A DNA stretch of 57,754 bases from CAVHXA01 sp963639765 (GTDB lineage: Bacteria; Bacillota; Clostridia; Oscillospirales; Oscillospiraceae). Below, one piece after another: positions 51,163-57,754 of the stretch; position 1 is the stretch's first letter, and every line of letters begins with the position of its first letter. The translations under genes were made by a program, and so were the position numbers. The notes below the pieces were generated by a model that searched no databases, was not told the DNA's origin, and saw nothing but the letters and a program-made list of their open reading frames with translations. The stretch spans positions 1 to 57,754 of the forward strand of contig CAVHXA010000011.1 in NCBI GenBank assembly GCA_963639765.1. The letters run 5' to 3'.

Positions 51163-51458
51163 TGCGGCAAGTGTATTCGGCGGGAAATTTTGTCCAGGGA
51201 CAAGGTTCTGGAAACGCAGGAATATACTGTATGCATTTCAAGCCTTCCAAACTGCAGGATTGGGGCAGAAGGCTACGGACAAATTGTGCGGTGTTTCCCT
51301 AAGGCAGCACTGCACAAACATATTTGGAAACCTGAAAAACTGCAAAGGCTTCTTTCGGTTTTCCGCTTTTTCCTAACGATAAATATCTTGGCTTTCCAGC
51401 AGATTTGCACAGGTTTGCCCCGAACATAAAGGCCGTCTGCGGCAAGGAGGAGCGCACA

Positions 51459-52136
51459 ATGTATCAGCAGCATATATTCCTCGACCTTGAAATGAATCCA
51501 ATTCCACGGCGATATGAAGCAGAGCGCAGGATTGCCAGAGCGGAGATAATCGAGATCGGCGCGGTAAAACTGGGACCGGACTATCAGCTTGTTGATCGCT
51601 ACTCTGCTTTTGTTCGTCCGATATACGGCGGTATCGCTGCACACATCTCAAGCCTGACCGGCATTACGGATGATGAGGTGGCTGCAGCTCCGGAGCTCGC
51701 CGAGGCACTGGAAAAATTTGGACAATGGATCGGACCGGCGAAAAGCCGTATTTATTCCTGGAGTATGTCCGACTGGCGGCAGCTTGACAGTGAATGTCAG
51801 CTCAAGCAGCTGAATATGCCGGATGGGTTATGTCACCGCTGGATGGATTTTCAACGTGTGTATACCAGACTTCTGGGCCTCTCACGGCAAAATCCACTGA
51901 GTCTGAAAAATGCCATAGGTGCTGTTGAAACAACATTTGACGGCAGGGCTCACCGGGCTGTGCAGGATGCTGAGAATTCTGCTTCGCTGCTTATCCTTGT
52001 GGAAACCGGTGACTTTAAGGCGCGCACAGAAACCATCCGCGCAACACTGCACCCGACAACGGGCTATAGTATCGCCGATTCTGCGGGCGCCGGTGCTCTT
52101 GCACAGCTGCTTGCTCGCATGAAGGCTGAGGGGTAA
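51459..52136 (+). CDS. DEDDh 3'-5' exonuclease domain protein
   Basis: 225 residues. DnaQ/ERI1-type exonuclease with FLDLEMNP (Asp-x-Glu), MSDWRQLDSE, and AHRAVQDAENS (His-x4-Asp), thus all catalytic residues. It resembles KapD-like proteins. The ATG at 51459 follows AAGGAGG. The 296 bases before it contain no gene I can support. A strong hairpin follows at 52167. Confidence 0.9.
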   Translation: MYQQHIFLDLEMNPIPRRYEAERRIARAEIIEIGAVKLGPDYQLVDRYSAFVRPIYGGIAAHISSLTGITDDEVAAAPELAEALEKFGQWIGPAKSRIYSWSMSDWRQLDSECQLKQLNMPDGLCHRWMDFQRVYTRLLGLSRQNPLSLKNAIGAVETTFDGRAHRAVQDAENSASLLILVETGDFKARTETIRATLHPTTGYSIADSAGAGALAQLLARMKAEG

Positions 52137-52166
52137 GAAAACGCATGCGGGATTACCCTGACATTT

Positions 52167-52210
52167 CAGCGGGAGAAACCAAGGATTTTGTGGTTTCTCC
52201 CGCTGTTTTT
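52167..52210. terminator. Bidirectional terminator between exonuclease and hydA
   Basis: A perfect 15-bp stem (CAGCGGGAGAAACCA / TGGTTTCTCCCGCTG, arms 52167-52181 and 52191-52205) followed by TTTTT on the plus strand. It sits between convergent genes and shares its outer arm with the 24093 hairpin. Confidence 0.9.
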
Positions 52211-52275
52211 AAAGAAGCAGTGGCTTTATGAAAATATATTAGGAGCGTATTTGCGGTTTTCGAAAATAAATGAGA

Positions 52276-54039
52276 TTACAGGTTGTTGCGTGCGGCACGA
52301 TATTTATCCTGAGCCTGGTAGGTGGTGTGGAGAATCTCTTCGGCTTTTTCACTGCCCCAGGCACCGAGATAGTCTGCATAAACCTGCTGTACGATGGGGT
52401 TCAGGTGGCTGCGGCGCAGCTGTTTGGCAGCGTCATTTCGATACAGGGCTGCAGCACGCAGGGCGGTAAGGTTGGTAAACGAGCGGACTTTGGCAGGCTG
52501 CCATGGCTGACCTCCACCATTGACACAACCGCCGGGGCAGCACATAACCTCAATAAAGTCGTATTGTTTTTCTCCACGTCTGACAAGATCCAAAAGGGCA
52601 GCTGCATTGGCTGTACCGGAGGTTACCGCCACACGTACGGTACGACCGGGAAGCTCGTAGACTGCTTCTCTTGTGTTTTCGAGCCCACGTACTTCTGTAA
52701 ATTCCAGCGGGGAGTTTTCGTCGCCGCCCAACACAATAGACACAACGCTGCGCAGAGCAGCCTCCATTACACCGCCCGAGGCACCAAAGATAACCGATGC
52801 ACCTGTGGAAATGCCGAACAGATCATCAAATTCTCCATCCTCGAGGTTGTCAAACTGCATTCCCAGACGTTTGATCATTGAGGCAAGCTCTCGTGTGGTC
52901 AGTGATACGTCGATATCCGGGTATGGTCCCTCCTGCATATTTGGACGAAGCACTTCGTATTTTTTAGCTGTGCAGGGCATTACACTGACAACAAAGATAT
53001 CCTTTGGATCCAGACCGAGCTTTTCGGCATAATAGGTTTTCATCAGTGCACCAAACATGCCCTGCGGACTTTTGCAGGAAGAAAGATTCGGCAAAAAGTC
53101 AGAGCAGTATTGTTCACAAAAACGAATCCAGCCGGGAGAGCATGAGGTGATGAGCGGCAAGGGGCCGCCTTCACCCTTCAGCCGGCGCAGAAGCTCGGTT
53201 CCTTCTTCGATAATGGTAAAGTCGGCAGCAGTGTCTACATCAAACACGGCATTAAAACCAAGGTTTCGCAGCGCAGTGACCATTTTGCCCTCGACATCGG
53301 TTCCGATGGGATAGTCAAAGCATTCACCCAGGGTGGCACGTACAGACGGAGCTGTACCAACCACCACATGCTTGGAAGGATCGGACAAGGCCTGCCAGAC
53401 CAGATCGGTCTGGTCTTTTTCATAGAGTGCACCGGTAGGGCAGGCTACAATACACTGGCCGCACGAAATGCAGCCGACTTCTGCAAGCTTGCGGTTGAAC
53501 TCACAGCCGATGCTTGTGGAAAAGCCGCGATCGTTTGGACCGATAACGCTCACACCCTGCTTGGCACATGCGGCCACGCAGCGTCTGCAAAGCACACACT
53601 TGGAATTGTCACGAACCAGATGAGCTGCCGAATCTTCGATTTCAGGTTCAGGTCTTGTTTTCTGAAAGGGAACCTCGGAAATTCCCAGCTGACGTGAGAG
53701 AATCTGAAGCTCACAGGTGCCGTTGCGGTGGCAGGTCAGGCACTCCATCCGGTGATTGGAGAGAATCAGTTCGAGGGTCATTTTTCTGGCCTTGAGCACC
53801 TTGGCCGTGTTGGTCCAAACTGACATGTTCTCGCTGACAGGATATACACATGCGGCACACAGGCTTCGGGCACCTTCAACTTCAACCAGGCAAAGACGGC
53901 ATGAGCCGATTTCATTTAAACCCTTCAGATAGCAAAGTGAGGGAACGTCTACCCCTGCGATGTGTGCGGCCTCCATGATAGTGGCCCCGGCTGGCACGGT
54001 GACCTCACGGCCGTTGACTTTCATATTGATGGTATCCAT
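52276..54039 (-). CDS. hydA: [FeFe] hydrogenase catalytic subunit, group A (HydA of an electron-bifurcating type)
   Basis: 587 residues. A plant-type [2Fe-2S] domain (Cys36/47/50/64), a His-Cys [4Fe-4S] region (HRMECLTCHRNGTC, 96-109), two further [4Fe-4S] clusters (CVLCRRCVAAC, CISCGQCIVAC) and the H-cluster motifs L1 (TSCSPGW, Cys300), L2 (MPCTAKKYE, Cys356) and L3 (EVMCCPGGCVNGGGQP, Cys501/505). It produces or consumes H2. GGGAGG precedes the ATG. Maturases (HydEFG) are not in the window. With the NuoF- and NuoE-like subunits it likely couples ferredoxin and NADH to H2. Confidence 0.97.
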   Translation of the reverse strand: MDTINMKVNGREVTVPAGATIMEAAHIAGVDVPSLCYLKGLNEIGSCRLCLVEVEGARSLCAACVYPVSENMSVWTNTAKVLKARKMTLELILSNHRMECLTCHRNGTCELQILSRQLGISEVPFQKTRPEPEIEDSAAHLVRDNSKCVLCRRCVAACAKQGVSVIGPNDRGFSTSIGCEFNRKLAEVGCISCGQCIVACPTGALYEKDQTDLVWQALSDPSKHVVVGTAPSVRATLGECFDYPIGTDVEGKMVTALRNLGFNAVFDVDTAADFTIIEEGTELLRRLKGEGGPLPLITSCSPGWIRFCEQYCSDFLPNLSSCKSPQGMFGALMKTYYAEKLGLDPKDIFVVSVMPCTAKKYEVLRPNMQEGPYPDIDVSLTTRELASMIKRLGMQFDNLEDGEFDDLFGISTGASVIFGASGGVMEAALRSVVSIVLGGDENSPLEFTEVRGLENTREAVYELPGRTVRVAVTSGTANAAALLDLVRRGEKQYDFIEVMCCPGGCVNGGGQPWQPAKVRSFTNLTALRAAALYRNDAAKQLRRSHLNPIVQQVYADYLGAWGSEKAEEILHTTYQAQDKYRAARNNL

Positions 54040-54054
54040 TGATGCAAACCTCCC

Positions 54055-55851
54055 TTAGCCCTTGTGAATCGCGCCAAACTTGCACTTGGTCACGCAGGTG
54101 CCGCATTTAATACATTTATTCGGGTCGATGGAGTGCGGTTTTTTTACCTGACCGGAAATGGCCACAGCGGGGCATACACGAGCACAGGCCGTACAGCCTT
54201 TGCACTTATCCGGGTCGATAATATAACGGAACAGATTGGGACATACGCCGGCAGGGCAGCGCTTGTCAACTACGTGGGCAATATACTCATCGCGGAAATT
54301 ACGCAAGGTAGACAGTACAGGGTTTGGCGCGGTCTGTCCAAGGGCGCACAGGGCGCTGGATTTGATGTGGGCTGCCAGCTGTTCAAGCAGATCGATGTCC
54401 TCAAGCGTACCATTGCCCTCAGTGATTTTTTCCATGAGCTCATACATCCGGCGAACACCGATGCGGCAGGGAGCGCACTTGCCGCAGCTTTCACCCACGG
54501 TGAAGGACAGAAAATACTTGGCAATGTCGACCATGCAGTTGTCTTCGTCCATAACTACCATACCGCCGGAGCCCATCATGCCGCCGATTTTGGTCAGATT
54601 GTCATAATCTACAGGCACGTCAAGATCCTTTTCACTGATACAGGCACCGGATGGACCGCCCATCTGCACGGCCTTAAATTTTTTGCCGTTTGGAACTCCA
54701 CCGCCGATTTCCTCCACAATTTCGCGGATAGTTGTGCCCATGGGCACCTCGACGAGACCGGTGTTGTTGATTTTGCCGCCAAGAGCAAAGACCTTTGTTC
54801 CCTTGCTTCCCTCAGTGCCGATGGCCGAAAAGGCCTGTGCACCATGATAGATGATCCAGGGAATATTGGCCCAGGTTTCGACATTGTTGAGAACCGTGGG
54901 CTTGCCGAACAGGCCCTTGACCGCCGGGAAAGGAGGACGGGGCCGCGGCTCACCGCGCTTGCCCTCGATAGAAACCATCAGAGCCGTTTCTTCACCGCAG
55001 ACAAACGCACCGGATCCCAGGCGAACCTCGATATCAAAAGCAAAGCCTGTCCCAAGAATATTGTTGCCCAAAAAGCCATACTCCCGGCTTTGCGCGATGG
55101 CTGTTTTCAGACGCTGAACGGCAATGGGATATTCTGCGCGAACATAGATATAGCCATAAGTAGCGCCGATTGCGTAGGCAGCAATGGTCATGGCCTCAAG
55201 CACCGAATGTGGGTCGCCTTCGAGAATCGAACGGTCCATAAAAGCACCGGGGTCGCCCTCGTCGGCATTGCAGCAGACATATTTTACCGGAGCCGGAGCT
55301 GTGGCAAATGACCATTTCAGTCCCGTAGAGAAACCGGCACCGCCGCGGCCACGCAGACCTGAGGCCTTTACTTCGTCGATAACCTGTTGTGGAGTCATTT
55401 CGGTGAGGACTTTGGCCAGTGCGGCATAGCCGTCATAGCCGATGTATTCATCAATGTTTTCGGGATTGATTACACCACAGTTACGCAGCGCTATACGATG
55501 CTGTTTTTTATAGAATTCAATGTTTTCGAGATTACCGGGATTTTCCGAGTCTTCTTCCTGGTCACTCATAAGAAGACGTTCAACCATCCGCCCCTTAACC
55601 AGATGCTCTTCAACGATTTCGGGCACGTCTTCTACCGTTACATGACTGTAGTAGCAGCCCTCGGGATAAACTACCACAATGGGTCCCCTGGCACACAGAC
55701 CATGGCAGCCGGTTTTTACTACGTGAATTTCTTTGTCGAGGCCGCGATTTTTCAGCTGAAAGTTAAAAGCCTCGATGATATCAAGACTGTGCGACGAGGT
55801 GCAGCCTGTTCCGGCACATACCAGAACATGGGCTCGATAACGCTGTGTCAT
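54055..55851 (-). CDS. hydB: NuoF-like flavoprotein subunit of bifurcating hydrogenase
   Basis: 598 residues. An N-terminal thioredoxin-like [2Fe-2S] domain (CAGTGC ... CHGLC) is followed by NADH/FMN-binding GRGGAGFSTGLKW, CNADEGDPGAF and the [4Fe-4S] site ESCGKCAPCRIG ... SALC, then a C-terminal pair of [4Fe-4S] clusters (CKGCTACARVCP, CIKCGTCVTKC). This is the FMN subunit where NADH is oxidised or formed. It lies 15 bases upstream of hydA. AAGGAGG precedes the ATG. Confidence 0.96.
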   Translation of the reverse strand: MTQRYRAHVLVCAGTGCTSSHSLDIIEAFNFQLKNRGLDKEIHVVKTGCHGLCARGPIVVVYPEGCYYSHVTVEDVPEIVEEHLVKGRMVERLLMSDQEEDSENPGNLENIEFYKKQHRIALRNCGVINPENIDEYIGYDGYAALAKVLTEMTPQQVIDEVKASGLRGRGGAGFSTGLKWSFATAPAPVKYVCCNADEGDPGAFMDRSILEGDPHSVLEAMTIAAYAIGATYGYIYVRAEYPIAVQRLKTAIAQSREYGFLGNNILGTGFAFDIEVRLGSGAFVCGEETALMVSIEGKRGEPRPRPPFPAVKGLFGKPTVLNNVETWANIPWIIYHGAQAFSAIGTEGSKGTKVFALGGKINNTGLVEVPMGTTIREIVEEIGGGVPNGKKFKAVQMGGPSGACISEKDLDVPVDYDNLTKIGGMMGSGGMVVMDEDNCMVDIAKYFLSFTVGESCGKCAPCRIGVRRMYELMEKITEGNGTLEDIDLLEQLAAHIKSSALCALGQTAPNPVLSTLRNFRDEYIAHVVDKRCPAGVCPNLFRYIIDPDKCKGCTACARVCPAVAISGQVKKPHSIDPNKCIKCGTCVTKCKFGAIHKG

Positions 55852-55863
55852 GTGTCCGCCTCC

Positions 55864-56232
55864 TTATTCTGTGGCGCCGACGGTGTATTCTGTGACAACC
55901 TGCCCGCCGATCAGATGCTGCTCAACTACCTTGCGAGCCTTTTCTGCGGTCATTTTAACGTAGGTGACCTTTTCCTTGCCTGGTGTCATAACTTCAACGA
56001 TGGGCTCAAGACGACACATGCCGATACAGCCCGTTTGAGTTACGTGTATATTTTTCAGGTTGCGCGTATTTACTTCTTCTACAAGAGCGTTAAGCACAGG
56101 ACGAGCCCCTGCTGCGATGCCGCAGGTAGCCATACCGACTACCACACGGATGGTGTCAGAGTCGGAGCTGCGCATTCCGTTCTGGCTTTGCATTTTTTCG
56201 CGAATGGCTTTGAGGTCTTCCAAGGTTTTCAT
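55864..56232 (-). CDS. Small ferredoxin-like thioredoxin-fold protein of the hydrogenase operon
   Basis: 122 residues. It has a thioredoxin-fold [2Fe-2S] pattern: VVVGMATCGIAAGA, then GCIGMCRLEP. Only three Cys are present (37, 69, 73); the position matching the first NuoE ligand is Val32. So a complete four-Cys cluster site is not evident in one chain. Located 12 bases upstream of hydB. A similar gene accompanies hydrogenase operons in other Clostridia; its role is undefined. Confidence 0.85.
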   Translation of the reverse strand: MKTLEDLKAIREKMQSQNGMRSSDSDTIRVVVGMATCGIAAGARPVLNALVEEVNTRNLKNIHVTQTGCIGMCRLEPIVEVMTPGKEKVTYVKMTAEKARKVVEQHLIGGQVVTEYTVGATE

Positions 56233-56317
56233 CTGGTTAACATCCCTTCTGTGGAATCAGGCAGCAGCACTGCCAGGTCTGTATGGTGCAGTCGGTCTGC
56301 CGACTGCCTGCAGAACC

Positions 56318-56857
56318 TCAGGTCTGCTGCAAACCGGCTTCGTGTTCGGTGAGATAATCATAAATCCAGCTGCACACCTGTGGCGTATCCAGAGGTACGT
56401 TTCCCAGAACCTGGCGCAGCTGACGGGTATCAAGTTCAAAATGCCCGAGCGGTGTCTGACGATAATAGTAGAAGTCCAGATCGGGTGAACCCTGAATCAG
56501 AGCACAGATACTGGACGCTAGGTCGCCAAGTGGCGGCATGTCGATGCTTTGCGGTATAAATACAGCTGTAAGAACGGTTCCTTTTCCGGGCTGCGATTGG
56601 ATGCTGAGGCTTCCGCCAGTTTGCTCCGCAGTCATTTTCAGTAGGGGAATTCCCATACCTACCCGACGCGTGGTGCGTGTGGTAGTAAAAGGATCGGTGA
56701 CCCTGGCCAGCAATTCGGAAGACATTCCGCAGCCGTTGTCTTCTATTTTCAGGCTGAGTGTATTGTCACACAAGACCAGACTGATGCAGGTCACTGAGGA
56801 TCCGGCAGCTGTTGAGTTTTTTGCAATGTCAAGCAGAAACAGACTCAGGTCTTTCAT
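56318..56857 (-). CDS. Orphan HATPase_c ATP-binding protein of the hydrogenase operon
   Basis: 179 residues. GHKL ATPase fold: N-box DIAKNSTAAGSS, G1 box EDNGCGM and G2 box GMGIPLLKM, followed by GGSLSIQSQPGKGTV. No HisKA, sensor or membrane segment, so it is not a classical histidine kinase. A C-terminal 60-residue extension (PDLDFYYYRQTPLGHFELD) is distinctive. It lies 6 bases after the NuoE-like gene. HATPase genes at this position occur in other clostridial hydrogenase operons; function not established. Confidence 0.85.
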   Translation of the reverse strand: MKDLSLFLLDIAKNSTAAGSSVTCISLVLCDNTLSLKIEDNGCGMSSELLARVTDPFTTTRTTRRVGMGIPLLKMTAEQTGGSLSIQSQPGKGTVLTAVFIPQSIDMPPLGDLASSICALIQGSPDLDFYYYRQTPLGHFELDTRQLRQVLGNVPLDTPQVCSWIYDYLTEHEAGLQQT

Positions 56858-56863
56858 TTTGCG

Positions 56864-57358
56864 TCAGACATATTTGTCAAGAATTTCGTCTACCATTGCA
56901 GGAGTCATGCGTCCATAGACATCGTCGTTTACCATCATGACCGGCGCAAGACCACAGGCACCTATACAGCGCAGAGATTCGACGGAGTATTTGCCATCTG
57001 GAGAAATTGAACCGTCTTTGCAGTTCAGCTTCAGCTCAATACGGTCGAGTATCTTCTGAGAACCCTTAACATAACAGGCTGTGCCCAGGCAGACCTTAAC
57101 GGCATACTTACCTTTTGGATTAAAGGTGAAGAAAGAGTAGAATGTTGCGATACCGTAGACCTCTTCGAGAGGGATATTCAATCCCTCGGCTACCATTACC
57201 TGTACCTCTTCGGGAAGATAGCCGTAAATATTCTGGGCCTCCTGAAGCACGGGCATAGTGCCACCGGGAACGTCTTTATATTGCTCGATCACCGCCCGGA
57301 GCCTGGCTTCCTGTTCGGCAGTACCCTGAAAGGGGACAACGGTCTTTGTGTTCGGCAT
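56864..57358 (-). CDS. hydC: NuoE-like subunit of bifurcating hydrogenase
   Basis: 164 residues. Thioredoxin-like [2Fe-2S] protein with CLGTACYVKG (C-x4-C) and CIGACGLAP (C-x3-C), plus the family-typical VLQEAQNIYGYLPEEVQ and VYGIATFYSFF. The start at 57358 is 11 bases after AAGGAGG; upstream in-frame codons are AT-rich non-coding sequence. First gene of the five-gene operon ending in hydA. Confidence 0.95.
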   Translation of the reverse strand: MPNTKTVVPFQGTAEQEARLRAVIEQYKDVPGGTMPVLQEAQNIYGYLPEEVQVMVAEGLNIPLEEVYGIATFYSFFTFNPKGKYAVKVCLGTACYVKGSQKILDRIELKLNCKDGSISPDGKYSVESLRCIGACGLAPVMMVNDDVYGRMTPAMVDEILDKYV

Positions 57359-57580
57359 GGTTTGAGATTCCTCCTTAAGGCGCTTTCTAAAGCTGCGGTC
57401 AAATACTTGGCGTATTTTATTATAATGATTTGCCAACGAAAAGGAAAGAGGGGGAAAAAGTTTATTTTTTAACGATACAGTTTTCGCATAAAATTTAAAA
57501 TTTGCAGGATAACTGCGTCGATAATGCAATAAATCCTGCAAATCAGCGGAAATGTTTGGGAACAATCAGAATATTTTGCA

Positions 57581-57598
57581 AGTTAGTTTTAACTAACT
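57581..57598. promoter_or_regulatory. Perfect palindromic operator candidate
   Basis: AGTTAGTT-TT-AACTAACT: 8-bp arms around two T. The symmetry and length fit a dimeric winged-helix (MarR-like) operator, about 220 bases upstream of the hydrogenase operon start. It might instead control a gene beyond the right edge. Confidence 0.45.
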
Positions 57599-57682
57599 AT
57601 TTAATTATGCAGGGAAACATGTCATTTATATATTAGACAAAATAAACAAATCATACGTATTATAACGTTTGTATAAAAAAGG

Positions 57683-57717
57683 AATAACCGCTCCGCCAGA
57701 GCAGAACGGTTATTTTT
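57683..57717. terminator. Intrinsic terminator near the right edge
   Basis: An 8-bp stem AATAACCG / CGGTTATT (57683-57690, 57707-57714) with an inner CTC/GAG pairing and T-rich flanks on both strands. It probably ends a minus-strand gene lying mostly beyond the window; the last 40 bases could be its coding end but are too short to identify. Confidence 0.6.
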
Positions 57718-57754
57718 CAGATTTGTGGATGTTTTCTGATCGACTTCTTTGAGG

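Larger units (their letters stand above)
57359..57754 (-). promoter_or_regulatory. AT-rich control region of the hydrogenase operon
   Basis: 396 bases without a supported gene. A -10 (TATAAT on minus, 57419-57424) lies about 60 bases upstream of the NuoE-like gene, without a good -35, suggesting activation or repression control. Two inverted repeats stand further upstream: TTTGCAGGAT / ATCCTGCAAA (57501-57510, 57533-57542) and AGTTAGTT-TT-AACTAACT (57581-57598). No Rex-like TTGTTAA-N4-TTAACAA site was found. Confidence 0.5.

Noticed and set aside
54064..55311. Long plus-strand frame opposite hydB
   Set aside because: Antisense of a conserved flavoprotein; low-complexity product without recognisable domains.
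57359..57754. Rex operator upstream of the hydrogenase operon
   Set aside because: No TTGTTAA-N4-TTAACAA or close variant was found; the palindromes present have a different sequence.

Overview
The window looks like a chromosomal segment of an anaerobic Gram-positive bacterium of the class Clostridia, plausibly near Oscillospiraceae. The basis is indirect: many lipoprotein signal peptides, a clostridial-type electron-bifurcating [FeFe] hydrogenase operon, Firmicutes-typical families (CmpB-like permease, DUF951, DUF1836, TelA/XpaC, CoaX, flotillin/NfeD) and strong GGAGG ribosome binding sites. Base composition is roughly balanced by eye. No tRNA, rRNA or CRISPR array was recognised.

Layout. 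1-190: the last codons of a tyrosine recombinase facing the 3' end of guaA, so an integrated element probably lies just outside the left edge. 190-6000 (mostly minus): guaA with a shrunken glutaminase domain, nrdR, a GntR/HutC regulator, a CmpB-like membrane protein and a large predicted beta-helix protein. 6126-8857 (plus): a DUF1836 regulator, then an NfeD-like protein with a His/Asp-rich linker and flotillin. 9124-12311: rarA, DUF951 and a radical SAM gene (minus), divergent from nth. 12350-17950 (minus): an apparent five-gene operon, DUF3592, coaX, a beta-propeller lipoprotein, a DUF2207 protein whose signal peptide is only recovered with a non-ATG start, and an OmpR-type response regulator without a kinase. 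18179-24052: a complete oligopeptide/dipeptide ABC importer.

25211-36383 is an accessory catabolic region: LysR next to a PutP-like Na+ symporter, a two-subunit CoA transferase, an AraC regulator, and a divergent four-gene operon that I consider the most interesting part of the window. It encodes three diverged SnoaL/NTF2-like proteins and a Cys-rich protein of unknown fold. Two of the four proteins carry long Gly-Gly-Pro tracts. An orphan substrate-binding lipoprotein follows. My inference is a heteromeric, Gly/Pro-tethered enzyme or binding assembly acting on an unknown imported substrate; its chemistry cannot be read from sequence.

36473-52136 is mainly housekeeping: rpe divergent from an xpaC-telA-lemA-TPM operon, mnmG-tatD, a small membrane protein, a radC-uvrB-uvrA repair cluster, an alpha/beta hydrolase and a DEDDh exonuclease. 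52276-57358 (minus) is the hydrogenase operon: NuoE-like subunit, an orphan HATPase protein, a small ferredoxin-like protein with an incomplete Cys set, the NuoF-like subunit and HydA. Its AT-rich upstream region holds two clear inverted repeats that may be operators.
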